Of a stretch of DNA of 64,000 nt, positions 8,094 through 17,685 are shown in pieces (positions within the stretch are counted from its first letter, which is position 1; each line of letters starts with the position of its first letter). The notes under the pieces are model-generated. The model made no database searches. It was not told where the DNA came from and was given only the letters and a program-made list of their open reading frames with translations. Source of the DNA: Rheinheimera sp. UJ63 (GTDB lineage: Bacteria > Pseudomonadota > Gammaproteobacteria > Enterobacterales > Alteromonadaceae); NCBI RefSeq assembly GCF_021568285.1, contig NZ_JAKGTQ010000001.1:1054001-1118000 (forward strand). The letters run 5' to 3'. The translations under genes were made by a program, and so were the position numbers.

Positions 8094-9098
8094 ATGTCAA
8101 ACGATCGCACTGATCTCACTCGCGCCATTCCAACCCCCTTGGCCGCGTTAGCATTAGGCATAGCCAGTTTAGGCTGGTGCTGGGATAAAGCATTGCAATT
8201 ACAAGGCGCGCTGCAAACCGCAGCGGCATTGTTCGCCTTGGTATGCCTTAGTTTGTTATTGTTTAAGTTTATCCGTCAACCGGCGCTGCTACGCCAAGAT
8301 TTAGCGAACCCGATACTCGGTGCGGTGCTACCGGCGTCAGCCATGGCATTAATGGTGATCGCCACCGCGCTACCAAATAGTGCGGGGCGTTGGCTTTGGT
8401 CCGTTGCTGTGGTGCTGCATTTATGGTTACTGGTGGCGTTTATCTGGCACCGTGTAGGCACTTTACAGTTTAATCAGCTGTTACCCGGTTGGTTTGTGCC
8501 GCCTATTGGTATTGTCACTGCCGTGGTAACCTGCCCTGCAGCCGTTTCAGAAAATGTCATACAGGGTATTTTTTGGTTTGGGCTGCTCTGCTATGCCGTA
8601 TTACTGCCTTTAGTGATCATTCGTTTGCTGTTCGCCGGTAGCATCCCGTTAGCGGCAAGGCCGAGTTTGGCGGTTTTAGCCGCTCCGGCCAGCTTATGTT
8701 TAACCGGCTATCTCAGTTTATCCAGCCCGGCACAGCCCATGTTAGTGCTCAGCTTACTGATATTGGCATTGGTGATGACCAGCATTATTTATGTGGCCAT
8801 GCTATATTTATTAAGGTTACCGTTTTCGCCCGGCTTTGCTGCTTTTACCTTTCCTTTAGTAATTGGCGCAACGGCGCTGTTTAAAGCCAGCGAACAATTT
8901 GCGCTATGGCAACAGCCTGAAAGCGCAGCATTACTGCAGCAGCTCGCTTATCTAGAATTAGTTATCGCAACTCTGGTAACCTTATATGTCAGTTTTCGCT
9001 TTGCCGGTTATCTCTGGCAACAAAGTGCGGCGCTGCGGCCAGATACACTAGCCAAGCAAACACAAAGACTGGTTGAATCTGCTAGCAGCAAAAATTAA
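8094..9098 (+). CDS. TDT-family (TehA/SLAC1/Ssu1-like) anion transporter
   Basis: A 334-residue polytopic protein (about ten helices) of the tellurite-resistance/dicarboxylate transporter family. Diagnostic stretches are IPTPLAALALGIASLGW at the N-terminus and GWFVPPIGIVTA in the middle, where the PPxGI pattern is a family hallmark. Members include TehA, plant SLAC1 anion channels, Mae1 malate carriers and the fungal sulfite pump Ssu1. The following gene encodes a TauE/SafE (sulfite/sulfonate exporter family) protein 51 nt downstream in the same direction, so export of sulfite or another small anion is a reasonable guess. The divergent LysR gene probably controls both. Confidence 0.88.
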   Translation: MSNDRTDLTRAIPTPLAALALGIASLGWCWDKALQLQGALQTAAALFALVCLSLLLFKFIRQPALLRQDLANPILGAVLPASAMALMVIATALPNSAGRWLWSVAVVLHLWLLVAFIWHRVGTLQFNQLLPGWFVPPIGIVTAVVTCPAAVSENVIQGIFWFGLLCYAVLLPLVIIRLLFAGSIPLAARPSLAVLAAPASLCLTGYLSLSSPAQPMLVLSLLILALVMTSIIYVAMLYLLRLPFSPGFAAFTFPLVIGATALFKASEQFALWQQPESAALLQQLAYLELVIATLVTLYVSFRFAGYLWQQSAALRPDTLAKQTQRLVESASSKN

Positions 9099-9149
9099 TG
9101 AATAAAAACAGAACGGTTCGCAACCTCTAACCTAAATAAGGCTTAATAC

Positions 9150-9950
9150 ATGGCAATTGAATGGATACTGGCTTTTGTATCCTTGGGAGTGTTTGCTGGC
9201 TTTATGGCTGGTTTACTCGGTATTGGCGGCGGCGGCATTATGGTGCCTATGCTCACCAGTATTTTTGTCGCACAAGGGATCTCACCCGATTACGTGGTGC
9301 ACTTGGCCCTTGGTACTTCTATGACATCTATTATGATGACGTCGCTTTCGAGCCTGCGCGTGCATCACGCCAAAGGCGGTGTACTTTGGCCAATCGTAAA
9401 AGTGATGGCCCCTTGGCTGATTATCGGCTCTTTTGCCGCCACCTTTGTCGCAGCACGGATCAGTGGTTATGCCCTTGCGGTATTTTTTGCCATTTTTATG
9501 AGCTACATTGGGATAAAAATGCTGCGGCCGAAAAAAGCCATCGTGGCTGAAAGTAGAAACCCCAGAAAATTGGAGTTAGCGGCAGTAGGTACGGGTGTCG
9601 GCGCTATTTCAGCCTTGGTATCCATTGGCGGTGGCACCCTCACCGTACCCTATTTAAGTTGGCGCAACATCACATTAAAGTATGCTATTGGCACCTCAGC
9701 CGCGATTGGTTTACCTATCTCGTTAGCCGGTGCCTCTGGTTATTTACTGAACGCCCAACCACAGCTGGATTTACCCTACACTGTGGGTTTAGTGTATTTA
9801 CCTGGCGTTGTTTTAATCTCTGCAGCCAGTTTTTTTACTGCTCGCATTGGCGCAAAACTGGCGCACAAATTACCTGTGAACACCTTGCGAAAAATCTTCG
9901 CTATTTTGTTGATCTTACTCAGCTTAAAAATGCTCTGGTACGTTCTATAG
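9150..9950 (+). CDS. TauE/SafE (TSUP) family membrane exporter
   Basis: A 266-residue membrane protein with two homologous halves. Each begins with the TSUP glycine-rich motif: GLLGIGGGGIMVPML near residue 22 and SIGGGTLTVPYLSW near residue 155. About eight helices are visible. Family members are linked to export of sulfite, sulfoacetate or other organosulfur anions across the inner membrane. It follows the TDT transporter gene after 51 nt and probably shares its transcript and LysR control. A weak hairpin with a T run follows. Substrate is inferred only from family and neighbour. Confidence 0.9.
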   Translation: MAIEWILAFVSLGVFAGFMAGLLGIGGGGIMVPMLTSIFVAQGISPDYVVHLALGTSMTSIMMTSLSSLRVHHAKGGVLWPIVKVMAPWLIIGSFAATFVAARISGYALAVFFAIFMSYIGIKMLRPKKAIVAESRNPRKLELAAVGTGVGAISALVSIGGGTLTVPYLSWRNITLKYAIGTSAAIGLPISLAGASGYLLNAQPQLDLPYTVGLVYLPGVVLISAASFFTARIGAKLAHKLPVNTLRKIFAILLILLSLKMLWYVL

Positions 9951-9984
9951 GCTATCTATAGCTGGGTATATAAATAGCCGTTTT
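9950..9984 (+). terminator. Possible terminator after the TauE/SafE gene
   Basis: GGCTAT (9950-9955) pairs with ATAGCC (9974-9979) across an 18-nt loop that contains a further TATA/TATA pairing. GTTTTT follows. The stem is short, so strength is uncertain. Confidence 0.5.
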
Positions 9985-9992
9985 TCAGCGCC

Positions 9993-11855
9993 TTATCTTA
10001 TATCTAAGATAATACTCCCGCGCGCAGGGATACTTAGTGGCTGTTGCAAACTCACGACGTTACCGGTCAGCACATTGGTAGCGGCTTTATCTGTCGCTAG
10101 CACTTCACGAAAACGCGCTAAATCCAGTGTCACTGCCTCGTGTTGCTTATTCAGCACCACCATCACCGTCTGCTGCTCATTGTAGCGAAAATAAGTATAA
10201 GTGCCGCGATCCGGCGCGAAATGTTTTAATTTACCGTTATGTACCGCACTCGCAGTTTTGCGCCAATTCAGCAACGTTTTCACTAACTGCTGCGCCTGAC
10301 GCTGCGTTGTGTTTAAACCTTTACCGGTAAATGCATTCACCTGATCGCCGGCCCAGCCGCCCGGAAAGTCAGCGCGCACTTTGCCATCGTCACGCTGCTG
10401 AGGGCTAGTCATCGCTAATTCTGTACCATAAAACAGTTGCGGGATACCGCGCATCGTTACCAGATAACTCAGTGCCATTCGATACAGGTCCATATCTTCA
10501 TTGAGCACTGAAAATAACCGCGCTGTGTCATGGTTACCTTCAAAAATCACCAAGTTAAAGGGATCGGCATACACATGATCATTACTGAGCATTTCATACA
10601 GCCTGATCCAACCACTGTTCCAGCTCTCTTGCTCCACCAAGGCATTTAATAAGGCATCGTAGAGCGGAAAATCCAACATGGCCGGCGTATGCGAGACATA
10701 ACCGTCTGTATTTTGTTTACCGGCCTGCCAGTAAGACACGATCAACGGATTAGGGCTCCACTCTTCGCCCACGATATTAAAGTGCGGGTATTCCTGCATA
10801 ATGCGCCGGCCCCATTCGCTTAAAAAGGCTTTGTCGGCATAGGAATAGGTGTCTTCACGAATGCCTGATAAACCGGCATATTCCACCCACCAAATACTGT
10901 TTTGAATCAGGTAAGTGGCTAATTGTGGTTGCCGTTGATTTAAATCCGGCATGCTGTCGACAAACCAACCATCGGTAAATAATTGGCGATCACCTGCGGC
11001 GGCATAGGGGTCTTGAATGGTACTGCGGTTGTGGTTGGTTGGCACAAAACGTCCCTTTGCATCACCGCTTGGAAAATTAAGCCAGTCTTGCGCGGGTAAA
11101 TCGGCCAGCCACCAATGCTTGCTACCGATATGATTAACAATAATATCCTGAATCACTTTAATGCCACGGCGATTCGCGGCGGCGACAAAGTCGCGAAATT
11201 GCGCATTGCTGCCAAAGCGCGGGTCAACTTGGTATAGATCGGTGGCCGAGTAACCGTGATAAGAATACGCCGGTTGGTTATTTTCGGTTAAGGGTGTGGG
11301 CCACACCGCCGTAATACCCAAGGTTGCAAGGTACGGCAGTGCCGCTTGCATACCCGCGATATCGCCACCATGACGACCGTTATCCTTTGCACGGTCCACA
11401 CCTTCTAGCATTGCGGGTACCGTATCATTGCTCGGATCGCCGTTGACAAAACGATCAGGCGTAAGTAAATAAATCACATCACTGCCATTAAAGCCTTGCC
11501 GCTTCGCGGAACCCGGCGCTCGCGAAAGCAGCGGATAATCATAGCGAAGTGCTACCTTTGCTCCCTGCTTTAGTTGCAGCGGCAATTGCCCGGCTTTTGC
11601 CTCAGCAGCGATAGTGAGCTCCACAAATAAATAGTTGGGATTGTCAGTGCGCGTGATCTTGCTGATCGCGACCCCATGGTAAGTTAACGCGGGTGTTAAG
11701 CTACTGATATTTTTGCCGTATAACAGCAGTTCAACCGTTGGATACTGCATGCCCACCCACCAATTTAATGGCTCTACTCGTTGTAACGTTGGCATGCTGG
11801 CGTGAAGCGGTAAGTTACAACCAAGCAGAATGACAGCAAGCAGCAAAAAACGCAT
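9993..11855 (-). CDS. GH13 cyclomaltodextrinase/neopullulanase-type enzyme, exported
   Basis: A 620-residue enzyme with an export signal, an N-terminal beta-sandwich of the cyclomaltodextrinase type (about residues 22-110, starting TLQRVEPLNWWVGM), a GH13 barrel and a C-terminal beta domain. Catalytic regions are present: DIIVNH (Asp237), GIREDTY (nucleophile Asp335), VGEEW (acid/base Glu364) and EGNHD (Asp443). The GIRxDTY form is typical of SusA-like neopullulanases and cyclomaltodextrinases, which open cyclodextrins and cut pullulan or maltodextrin. LLGC at residues 11-13 could act as a lipobox, though HAS just after is also a good signal peptidase I site, so anchoring is unclear. It is the last gene of a three-gene operon. 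Confidence 0.92.
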   Translation of the reverse strand: MRFLLLAVILLGCNLPLHASMPTLQRVEPLNWWVGMQYPTVELLLYGKNISSLTPALTYHGVAISKITRTDNPNYLFVELTIAAEAKAGQLPLQLKQGAKVALRYDYPLLSRAPGSAKRQGFNGSDVIYLLTPDRFVNGDPSNDTVPAMLEGVDRAKDNGRHGGDIAGMQAALPYLATLGITAVWPTPLTENNQPAYSYHGYSATDLYQVDPRFGSNAQFRDFVAAANRRGIKVIQDIIVNHIGSKHWWLADLPAQDWLNFPSGDAKGRFVPTNHNRSTIQDPYAAAGDRQLFTDGWFVDSMPDLNQRQPQLATYLIQNSIWWVEYAGLSGIREDTYSYADKAFLSEWGRRIMQEYPHFNIVGEEWSPNPLIVSYWQAGKQNTDGYVSHTPAMLDFPLYDALLNALVEQESWNSGWIRLYEMLSNDHVYADPFNLVIFEGNHDTARLFSVLNEDMDLYRMALSYLVTMRGIPQLFYGTELAMTSPQQRDDGKVRADFPGGWAGDQVNAFTGKGLNTTQRQAQQLVKTLLNWRKTASAVHNGKLKHFAPDRGTYTYFRYNEQQTVMVVLNKQHEAVTLDLARFREVLATDKAATNVLTGNVVSLQQPLSIPARGSIILDIR

Positions 11856-11882
11856 GTAAGATAAGCTCCTGTTTAAGTAAAC

Positions 11883-11904
11883 AGCGCCAGATAAAACCGG
11901 CGCT
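11883..11904 (-). other. Intercistronic hairpin between GH31 and GH13 genes
   Basis: AGCGCC and GGCGCT pair across a 10-nt loop in the 66-nt gap between two operon genes. Only a weak T-rich stretch follows on the minus strand. It could tune RNA stability or partially terminate the transcript. Confidence 0.45.
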
Positions 11905-11921
11905 AGTTATCAGTACTGAGA

Positions 11922-14360
11922 CTATTTAATGACAATCTGACTCAACTCAGCCTGCCACGTGAGTTTGATATACACTTTTTTTGCTGCTTTATCGTACCAA
12001 GCCAGCTGTTGGCTTTTAGCAAAGCGCTGCGGCTGTGCCACCAGCGGAATATACTGACCATCGACATAGATTTTGTCTGGTTTGCCGCGTTGATTATGCA
12101 CGACGAGGGTTAACTCACGCTGCGCGGGCTTACCCTGATAATCTCCACCTTGGCGCTGCAACGAAAACAGCAGCTGTTCGTTGCTGTGCTGTGCATTAAA
12201 GTTCAGCAATTCATATTGGCCTTTGGCAAGCGAATCGGGCGTTACGCCGTCATCTTCAAACAGCTGACCTTGCGCGGAGCTTACACTGGCATCTGCGAAA
12301 TAATGTAAGGTAAGCGCTTGGCTAGAGTAATCTGCGGTGCGCTGGATCGGTGCCGTCATCGGGATAAAACTACCCGCTTTCACTAACACCGGAATGGTCT
12401 CAAGACTAACTGGGCGCTTTACAACTTCGCCGCCAATAATGCGTTCACCGTTAAAAAAGTCAAACCACACGCCCGTTGGCACATTCACTGGCCACTGCGT
12501 AACACCTGGCTCGGTCACCGGCGCCACTAAAAACGCGTCGCCCCACAGGTAACTGTTGGTTTCAGTGCGTAACGAGGGGTTAGTTTCATCAAGGAAAAAC
12601 AACGGTCGCATCAGGGGTATCCCCGTTTGGCTATGTTGATAGGCCAGCGTGTAGTTATAGGGCAGCAGTTGATAACGTAAGTTTAGCCAAGGGCGCAGGG
12701 TGTCAATCACCTCATCACTGTGAAATACCGGCTCTGGCGCAATATGTTCTTGCGCATGTGGCCGATAAACTGGCTGAAACACACCGTACTGCAGCCAGCG
12801 AATATACAGCTCCGCATCAAACTGCTCGCCGCCGGCAAAACCGCCCAGATCAGAATGGATATAGCCAAACCCAAATAAGCCCATTTGTAGCGCCAGCTCA
12901 ACTTGTGGCTTTAACCCACCCCAGCTGCGGTCGACATCGCCGGTCCAAGGCACCATGCCATAACGCTGCGAACCAAGATTCCCGGCACGCATCATAATAA
13001 AAGGCCGCTGCTCAGGGAAATCTTGCCGATAGCCTTGATACACTAATTCTGCCCAGCGCTGACCATAGGCATTGTGTACCTCATTGGCCGTCACACTACC
13101 GATACCCGGTAACTGATGCAGGGTATCCGCTGGGTGCACTTCTGGCTCACCTAAGTCGCCCCAAATACCACCGACCCCTTGCGCCAGTAGATCACGATAA
13201 ATACCCCAAAACCAACTTGACGCTTCCGGTTTAAACACATCAATTAAGCCGGTATTGCCAAAATAAAAATCAAAGGTTTTTGGCTTGCCATCGGGGCCCA
13301 AGGCTATAGCACCGGCGTCAACGGCTTGCTGCCAACGCTTGGAACTGGTTAAGATAAATGGCTCAGTAACCAAAATGGTTTTAATGCCATCGGCGGCAAA
13401 GTCAGCCAGCATCTGCTCGGGTGTAGGAAACGCCTGTTTATCCCAAGCCAAGTTGCCCATATGGCCTTGAATGTCTTTACCAAACCAGTACAAATCGATA
13501 ACGATGGCATCTAGTGGTAAGTTTAGATCACGAAATTTTTGCACCACAGCACGCGCTTCGGCTTCTGTACGATAACCAAAACGTGACGCATAATTGCCTA
13601 AAGTCCAACGCGCCGGTAACGGTGCCTGACCGCTGGCCGCCGTGTAGTTAGCAATCAGCTCCGGCGTATTTTGCCCTGCCACCACGATATAAGCACTACG
13701 GCCACCTTCGGCTTGAAAAGCCAAGGTATCGGCTTGGCTATGGCCCAGATCCAACTCACCGCTAGCGCCATTATCAAATAGCAGCATGTAGTTTTTACTC
13801 GACATCACCCCAGCCAAACTAAAATACATCTGGTTTGATTCGGTGCTATAACCATAATGCGCTTTGTTATACAGCGGTAATTTATGGCCACGGCGATCCA
13901 TACCCAGCACGCGCTGGCCACCGCCAAATAACATCTCCTCGGGCGTTAAACGAAACTTAAAAGCAATTTTTGTAGCGTCGGGTTGCAACAAACCCGCGAT
14001 ATCTTCAGTCAGTAACCGCTCACCTTGATAAAAACGCAATGCCAGTGGGCTTTTTTGTATTTCGACCCGCAAGCGGGCGCTTTGCAAGATCAGCTGCTCT
14101 GGCTGTTGCTGCAAGGTCAGTGCTACCGCAGATGTTTTATCGGCTAAAATCAGTGATGGCAACTGCTGCCGCCCTTCCGGCTGATACCACACTTCAACCG
14201 CCGCTTCGTGTTGAAAGCGCACACTCACTTGGCCACGGTCAGTGGTTAAAATAAGCTGATTATCATTAACCCGATGCGATTGATAATGTTCAGCCGCGCC
14301 GAGCAGCAGCGAGGCAAACAGCAGCGCACTACACACCAACCATTGAAAATAACGTTGCAT
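11922..14360 (-). CDS. GH31 alpha-glucosidase / alpha-transglucosidase, exported
   Basis: An 812-residue glycoside hydrolase family 31 enzyme with a signal peptide (about residues 1-22). The N-terminal beta-sandwich is followed by the barrel starting near TLGNYASRFGYRTEAE. The nucleophile Asp402 lies in IWGDLGEPE and the acid/base is probably Asp475 in WTGDVDRSW. A DUF5110-like C-terminal beta domain is present, with the family's LFEDDG motif. The GDLGEPE form and overall length resemble Cellvibrio japonicus Agd31B, an oligosaccharide 4-alpha-glucosyltransferase that rearranges short maltodextrins in the periplasm, so transglucosylation is at least as likely as hydrolysis. It is flanked by GH13 genes in the same operon, 9 nt from the one upstream. 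Confidence 0.92.
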   Translation of the reverse strand: MQRYFQWLVCSALLFASLLLGAAEHYQSHRVNDNQLILTTDRGQVSVRFQHEAAVEVWYQPEGRQQLPSLILADKTSAVALTLQQQPEQLILQSARLRVEIQKSPLALRFYQGERLLTEDIAGLLQPDATKIAFKFRLTPEEMLFGGGQRVLGMDRRGHKLPLYNKAHYGYSTESNQMYFSLAGVMSSKNYMLLFDNGASGELDLGHSQADTLAFQAEGGRSAYIVVAGQNTPELIANYTAASGQAPLPARWTLGNYASRFGYRTEAEARAVVQKFRDLNLPLDAIVIDLYWFGKDIQGHMGNLAWDKQAFPTPEQMLADFAADGIKTILVTEPFILTSSKRWQQAVDAGAIALGPDGKPKTFDFYFGNTGLIDVFKPEASSWFWGIYRDLLAQGVGGIWGDLGEPEVHPADTLHQLPGIGSVTANEVHNAYGQRWAELVYQGYRQDFPEQRPFIMMRAGNLGSQRYGMVPWTGDVDRSWGGLKPQVELALQMGLFGFGYIHSDLGGFAGGEQFDAELYIRWLQYGVFQPVYRPHAQEHIAPEPVFHSDEVIDTLRPWLNLRYQLLPYNYTLAYQHSQTGIPLMRPLFFLDETNPSLRTETNSYLWGDAFLVAPVTEPGVTQWPVNVPTGVWFDFFNGERIIGGEVVKRPVSLETIPVLVKAGSFIPMTAPIQRTADYSSQALTLHYFADASVSSAQGQLFEDDGVTPDSLAKGQYELLNFNAQHSNEQLLFSLQRQGGDYQGKPAQRELTLVVHNQRGKPDKIYVDGQYIPLVAQPQRFAKSQQLAWYDKAAKKVYIKLTWQAELSQIVIK

Positions 14361-14369
14361 AGTTTTTCC

Positions 14370-16277
14370 TTAACGCACCAATTGATATACCACAGAGCCC
14401 AGTGGCGCCAACTTCACCGCAATACGGCCTTCACCGCTGGTCACCACCAGTTCATGGCTCACACCCGTTAACTGTTCATGTAATGCATATTTGCCATCGG
14501 CAAGCTGCCATTGCTGCATCAGGGTGCGAGGTAATTGCAGCTGAAATTCAACTGACTCTGAGGCATTGAAATGGCTGACCACCACTAATTGCTGCTCGTT
14601 AGAAAACCGTGCAAAAGCCAATTGCTGCTCTGAATAAGCACTGCCTGCGGCTAAATTTAGCGTATGCAATTCCACATAGTCACCGTTTAATGCCGGCGCC
14701 TCACGGCTAAAGCTGAGTAAACCTTGATAAAAATGCCGTAAGTTCATTTCGGCGGGCGTCAGCGCACCACCATCAAACTTCCCGCCATTCACCCAGCGCT
14801 GATGATGCGGTACGCCCCAATAATCAAAAATAGTGGTGCGACTGGCTTTGCCAAAACCGGCATCCTCACTCGCCGGTTCACCCACTTCTTGGCCAAAATA
14901 CAGCATGGTGGGTGAACTACTGATTAACGTTGAGACCACCATGGCTGGCATGCCTTTACGGGCATCTCCTGCAAACTCGGGGCTGGCAATGCGCTGCTCG
15001 TCATGATTTTCTAAAAAATGCAGCATATGGTGTTCAATATCCGCCATGCGCTGCTGCACCTGCACTAAGGCTGAGGTAGGTCCTTTGCCTTGCATCACTA
15101 ATTTTAAGCTGTCGTAAAATTCAACCTTGTCATACAAATAGTCCATTAAACCTAACTGTATATAGTCGCGATATAGCGCCGGCTGATACACTTCTGCGAG
15201 TAAAAATGCTTGCGGATTAGTGTGTTTGATATGCGCGTTTAAATAACTCCAAAACTCAACGGGCACCATTTCGGCCATATCATAACGAAAGCCATCAACA
15301 CCCAGTTGCAGCCAATATTGCGTAATATCACGGAATTTTAACCAAGAATCAGGCACCGACTTACCTTGCCAAAACTGGTAATGCGCTTGCCAATCTTTTT
15401 GGGCATAATCAGCCGGCAAGCGCTCAAAATCATAACTGCCATCAGGCCGCACACCATAATTGATTTTGACCGTCTCATACCAATCATCAAAGGCGGGTTT
15501 GGCCGCTCGTGCACCATTACCGGTCCATTTCGCCGGATTTTCGTTAAATTGGCCATCAGCCAACGGGTGCGCTTGCCCCCCTAACACTTGATAATCAGCG
15601 GGCCAGTCAGGTACTTGAAAGGCTTCGCCAGGCACATAGTAAAAGTTATTGTCGCGCGCATAGACCACACTGGTATCATCATTCGCGCCAAAATCAGCCA
15701 CGCCGGCAGGTTTCGCCAGCGACTGATAAGAGCGCGCCACATGATTGGGTACGATATCAATTAACACCTGCATACCATGCTGGTGAGTACGCGCAATCAA
15801 CGCTTGGAATTCTTGTAAACGCTCAGCAGGATCAACCGCTAAATCAGGATTAACACTGTAATAATCTTTCACCGCATAAGGCGAACCGGCGCGGCCTTTC
15901 ACTACATCGGGATCGTCATGACTGATACCATAAGCGCTATAATCGGCAATAAGCGCATGATGTGGCACACCGGTAAACCAAATATGGGTGGTCCCCAACG
16001 CTTTGATGCCACGTAAGGCGTCATCATTGATGTCATTAAATTTACCTACGCCATTTTGCGCCAGTGAACCCCAGGGTTTGTTAGTACTGGTGGTATTGGC
16101 ATAAAGACGAGTGAACATTTGATATACCACCGCCTTGCCCTGAGCAGCGGTGTGATCCGAAGCGGTGCTGACCACGGCCGGCGGTGTTACGGTTTGAGAT
16201 GCTGGTGTGGGGGCTTTATCACAGGCAACCAATACTGCGAGTGCCGCCAAGCTCAATAAGCGAATTGTTTTTATCAT
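14370..16277 (-). CDS. GH13 alpha-amylase lipoprotein
   Basis: A 635-residue GH13 enzyme with a lipoprotein signal (LVAC, lipidated Cys19) and a short Thr/Ala/Pro-rich linker to about residue 45. The barrel starts with VVYQMFTRLYANTT. Catalytic residues are intact: DIVPNH (Asp174), GFRYDMAE (nucleophile Asp333), LLAEVY (acid/base Glu362) and LENHD (Asp426). The long insertion after the TRLYANTT strand and the GFRYDMAEMVPVEFW segment mark a subgroup distinct from the other two GH13 enzymes here. As a membrane-anchored amylase it is the best candidate for the first cut of starch-like polymer. It heads a three-gene operon, and a LacI-type operator lies about 72 nt upstream. Confidence 0.9.
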   Translation of the reverse strand: MIKTIRLLSLAALAVLVACDKAPTPASQTVTPPAVVSTASDHTAAQGKAVVYQMFTRLYANTTSTNKPWGSLAQNGVGKFNDINDDALRGIKALGTTHIWFTGVPHHALIADYSAYGISHDDPDVVKGRAGSPYAVKDYYSVNPDLAVDPAERLQEFQALIARTHQHGMQVLIDIVPNHVARSYQSLAKPAGVADFGANDDTSVVYARDNNFYYVPGEAFQVPDWPADYQVLGGQAHPLADGQFNENPAKWTGNGARAAKPAFDDWYETVKINYGVRPDGSYDFERLPADYAQKDWQAHYQFWQGKSVPDSWLKFRDITQYWLQLGVDGFRYDMAEMVPVEFWSYLNAHIKHTNPQAFLLAEVYQPALYRDYIQLGLMDYLYDKVEFYDSLKLVMQGKGPTSALVQVQQRMADIEHHMLHFLENHDEQRIASPEFAGDARKGMPAMVVSTLISSSPTMLYFGQEVGEPASEDAGFGKASRTTIFDYWGVPHHQRWVNGGKFDGGALTPAEMNLRHFYQGLLSFSREAPALNGDYVELHTLNLAAGSAYSEQQLAFARFSNEQQLVVVSHFNASESVEFQLQLPRTLMQQWQLADGKYALHEQLTGVSHELVVTSGEGRIAVKLAPLGSVVYQLVR

Positions 16278-16348
16278 CTTGCTGCTACCTATTGGGTTGA
16301 TCCCAATAAGTTACCGCAATTTTTGACGCAAGCATTGCCTTTTTTTGG

Positions 16349-16362
16349 TGCATACGTATGCA
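16349..16362. promoter_or_regulatory. LacI-type (MalR-like) operator, site 2
   Basis: The perfect palindrome TGCATACGTATGCA lies 72 nt upstream of the first gene of the GH13/GH31/GH13 operon, in the 101-bp gap to the EAL-HDOD gene stop. It is identical to the site at 25417. Confidence 0.88.
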
Positions 16363-16378
16363 AGCCTGAACCTAAGGT

Positions 16379-17587
16379 TTAAGGCTTTAGTACTTGCTCG
16401 GTCCAGAGAACCGCTTCTTGGTATAGCTCCGCCAAACCCGTTAACGGATCCAAGGCCTGCTTTAGTTGCTCCGTTCTTGGCCAATCGGCTTGTTCAAAGG
16501 CTTCGATTAGTTGCAAGAACTGCCCTAACACGCCTTGTCTTGTTAGCAGTGCTTGTTTTACGTTGTCTAACAGCGGTAATTGTTGCAGCAACTCTGCCAG
16601 CGGTTGCTCGACTATTTCGTGCACATTTGAAAACAGACCGGTTAAAAAAGCACTGGGCGGATTGTCAGGCAGTTGTTTTTGTTTGGCGAGTTGCCCGCAA
16701 AAATAAGCCCGCACTAAAGATTGAGTGATCCGCTCATCAATGCCGCCATCCGCTAAATTGGCTAACGCTAACAACGAAATAAATTTCTTTAATTCCGTTT
16801 CGCCCATAAAGACCATGGCATGTTTTAACGAGGATATTTTTTCTGAACGCATTGGCCCAGAGTTATTAATAAAACTCAGTAACTTGTAAGACAAACCCAC
16901 ATCGCGCTGACAACACTCAGCTAGCCGATTAAAATTCATTTTGCTGGATGACGCCTCAGCAATTAACTCCAGTAAGGTCGCTTTGTTTACCGGTAATTGT
17001 TTGTGCTTCATCATCTCTGGCCGAGCGAATAAATAGCCCTGAAACAAATGAAAGCCCAAAACCTTTAACTGCTCAAATTGCTCGGCGGTTTCTACCCGCT
17101 CGGCTAATAAGATCAATGGAAATTGTTTTAATTCGCGTAATTGGCGACTAATTTGCAGCATATTAAACTGCTGAATATCGACTTTTAAATAAGTAATGTA
17201 AGGTAAGAAAGGCCGCCATTTTTCATCAAAGTCGTGATCATCTAACGCCAATTTATAACCACGGCCATGCAAAAACTTTAAGGTATGCAACAGCTCTTCA
17301 GAGGCAGGAACCGATTCTAATACCTCAATGACCATGCCTTCTGGGCGGATTGACGTGGGAAAGTGATAAATTAGGGTATCTTCAGAAAAATTGATAAAAG
17401 CGAGTTTATTGGCAGCGACTTTTTCAACACCCATCAATAGGTGATGTTGCATCAAGAGTTTGGAGGTTGCCTCATCGGCATCAATATTAGGAAAGGCGTT
17501 GGCCTCACCATCACGAAACAATAACTCGTAACCGATGGTCTCCTTTGAAACATTAAAGATCGGTTGCCTTGCAATAAAACCATACAT
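16379..17587 (-). CDS. EAL-HDOD signalling protein (YuxH type)
   Basis: A 402-residue protein with an N-terminal EAL-type domain (about residues 1-200) and a C-terminal HDOD domain (about 200-390, with SFINNSGPM). The EAL signature is present as YELLFR (Glu21) rather than EAL proper. INFSED, VIEVLES, LDDHDF, a KVD lysine and the AERVET glutamate are recognisable, but the DDFGTG loop is altered to DDHDF. Such EAL-HDOD proteins are often poor or inactive c-di-GMP phosphodiesterases that act as binding or regulatory proteins, so enzymatic activity is doubtful. It is monocistronic: 98 nt separate it from rhlE upstream, and it ends next to the maltodextrin operator. Confidence 0.88.
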   Translation of the reverse strand: MYGFIARQPIFNVSKETIGYELLFRDGEANAFPNIDADEATSKLLMQHHLLMGVEKVAANKLAFINFSEDTLIYHFPTSIRPEGMVIEVLESVPASEELLHTLKFLHGRGYKLALDDHDFDEKWRPFLPYITYLKVDIQQFNMLQISRQLRELKQFPLILLAERVETAEQFEQLKVLGFHLFQGYLFARPEMMKHKQLPVNKATLLELIAEASSSKMNFNRLAECCQRDVGLSYKLLSFINNSGPMRSEKISSLKHAMVFMGETELKKFISLLALANLADGGIDERITQSLVRAYFCGQLAKQKQLPDNPPSAFLTGLFSNVHEIVEQPLAELLQQLPLLDNVKQALLTRQGVLGQFLQLIEAFEQADWPRTEQLKQALDPLTGLAELYQEAVLWTEQVLKP

Positions 17588-17685
17588 ATTACGTAACCCT
17601 TAAGCACTACCGCTTGAGAGTATAAGCTTTAACACCTCGAGCACAAGAGCGCAGCAGAATATATCCGCTGCGCCATCAACAGGCT

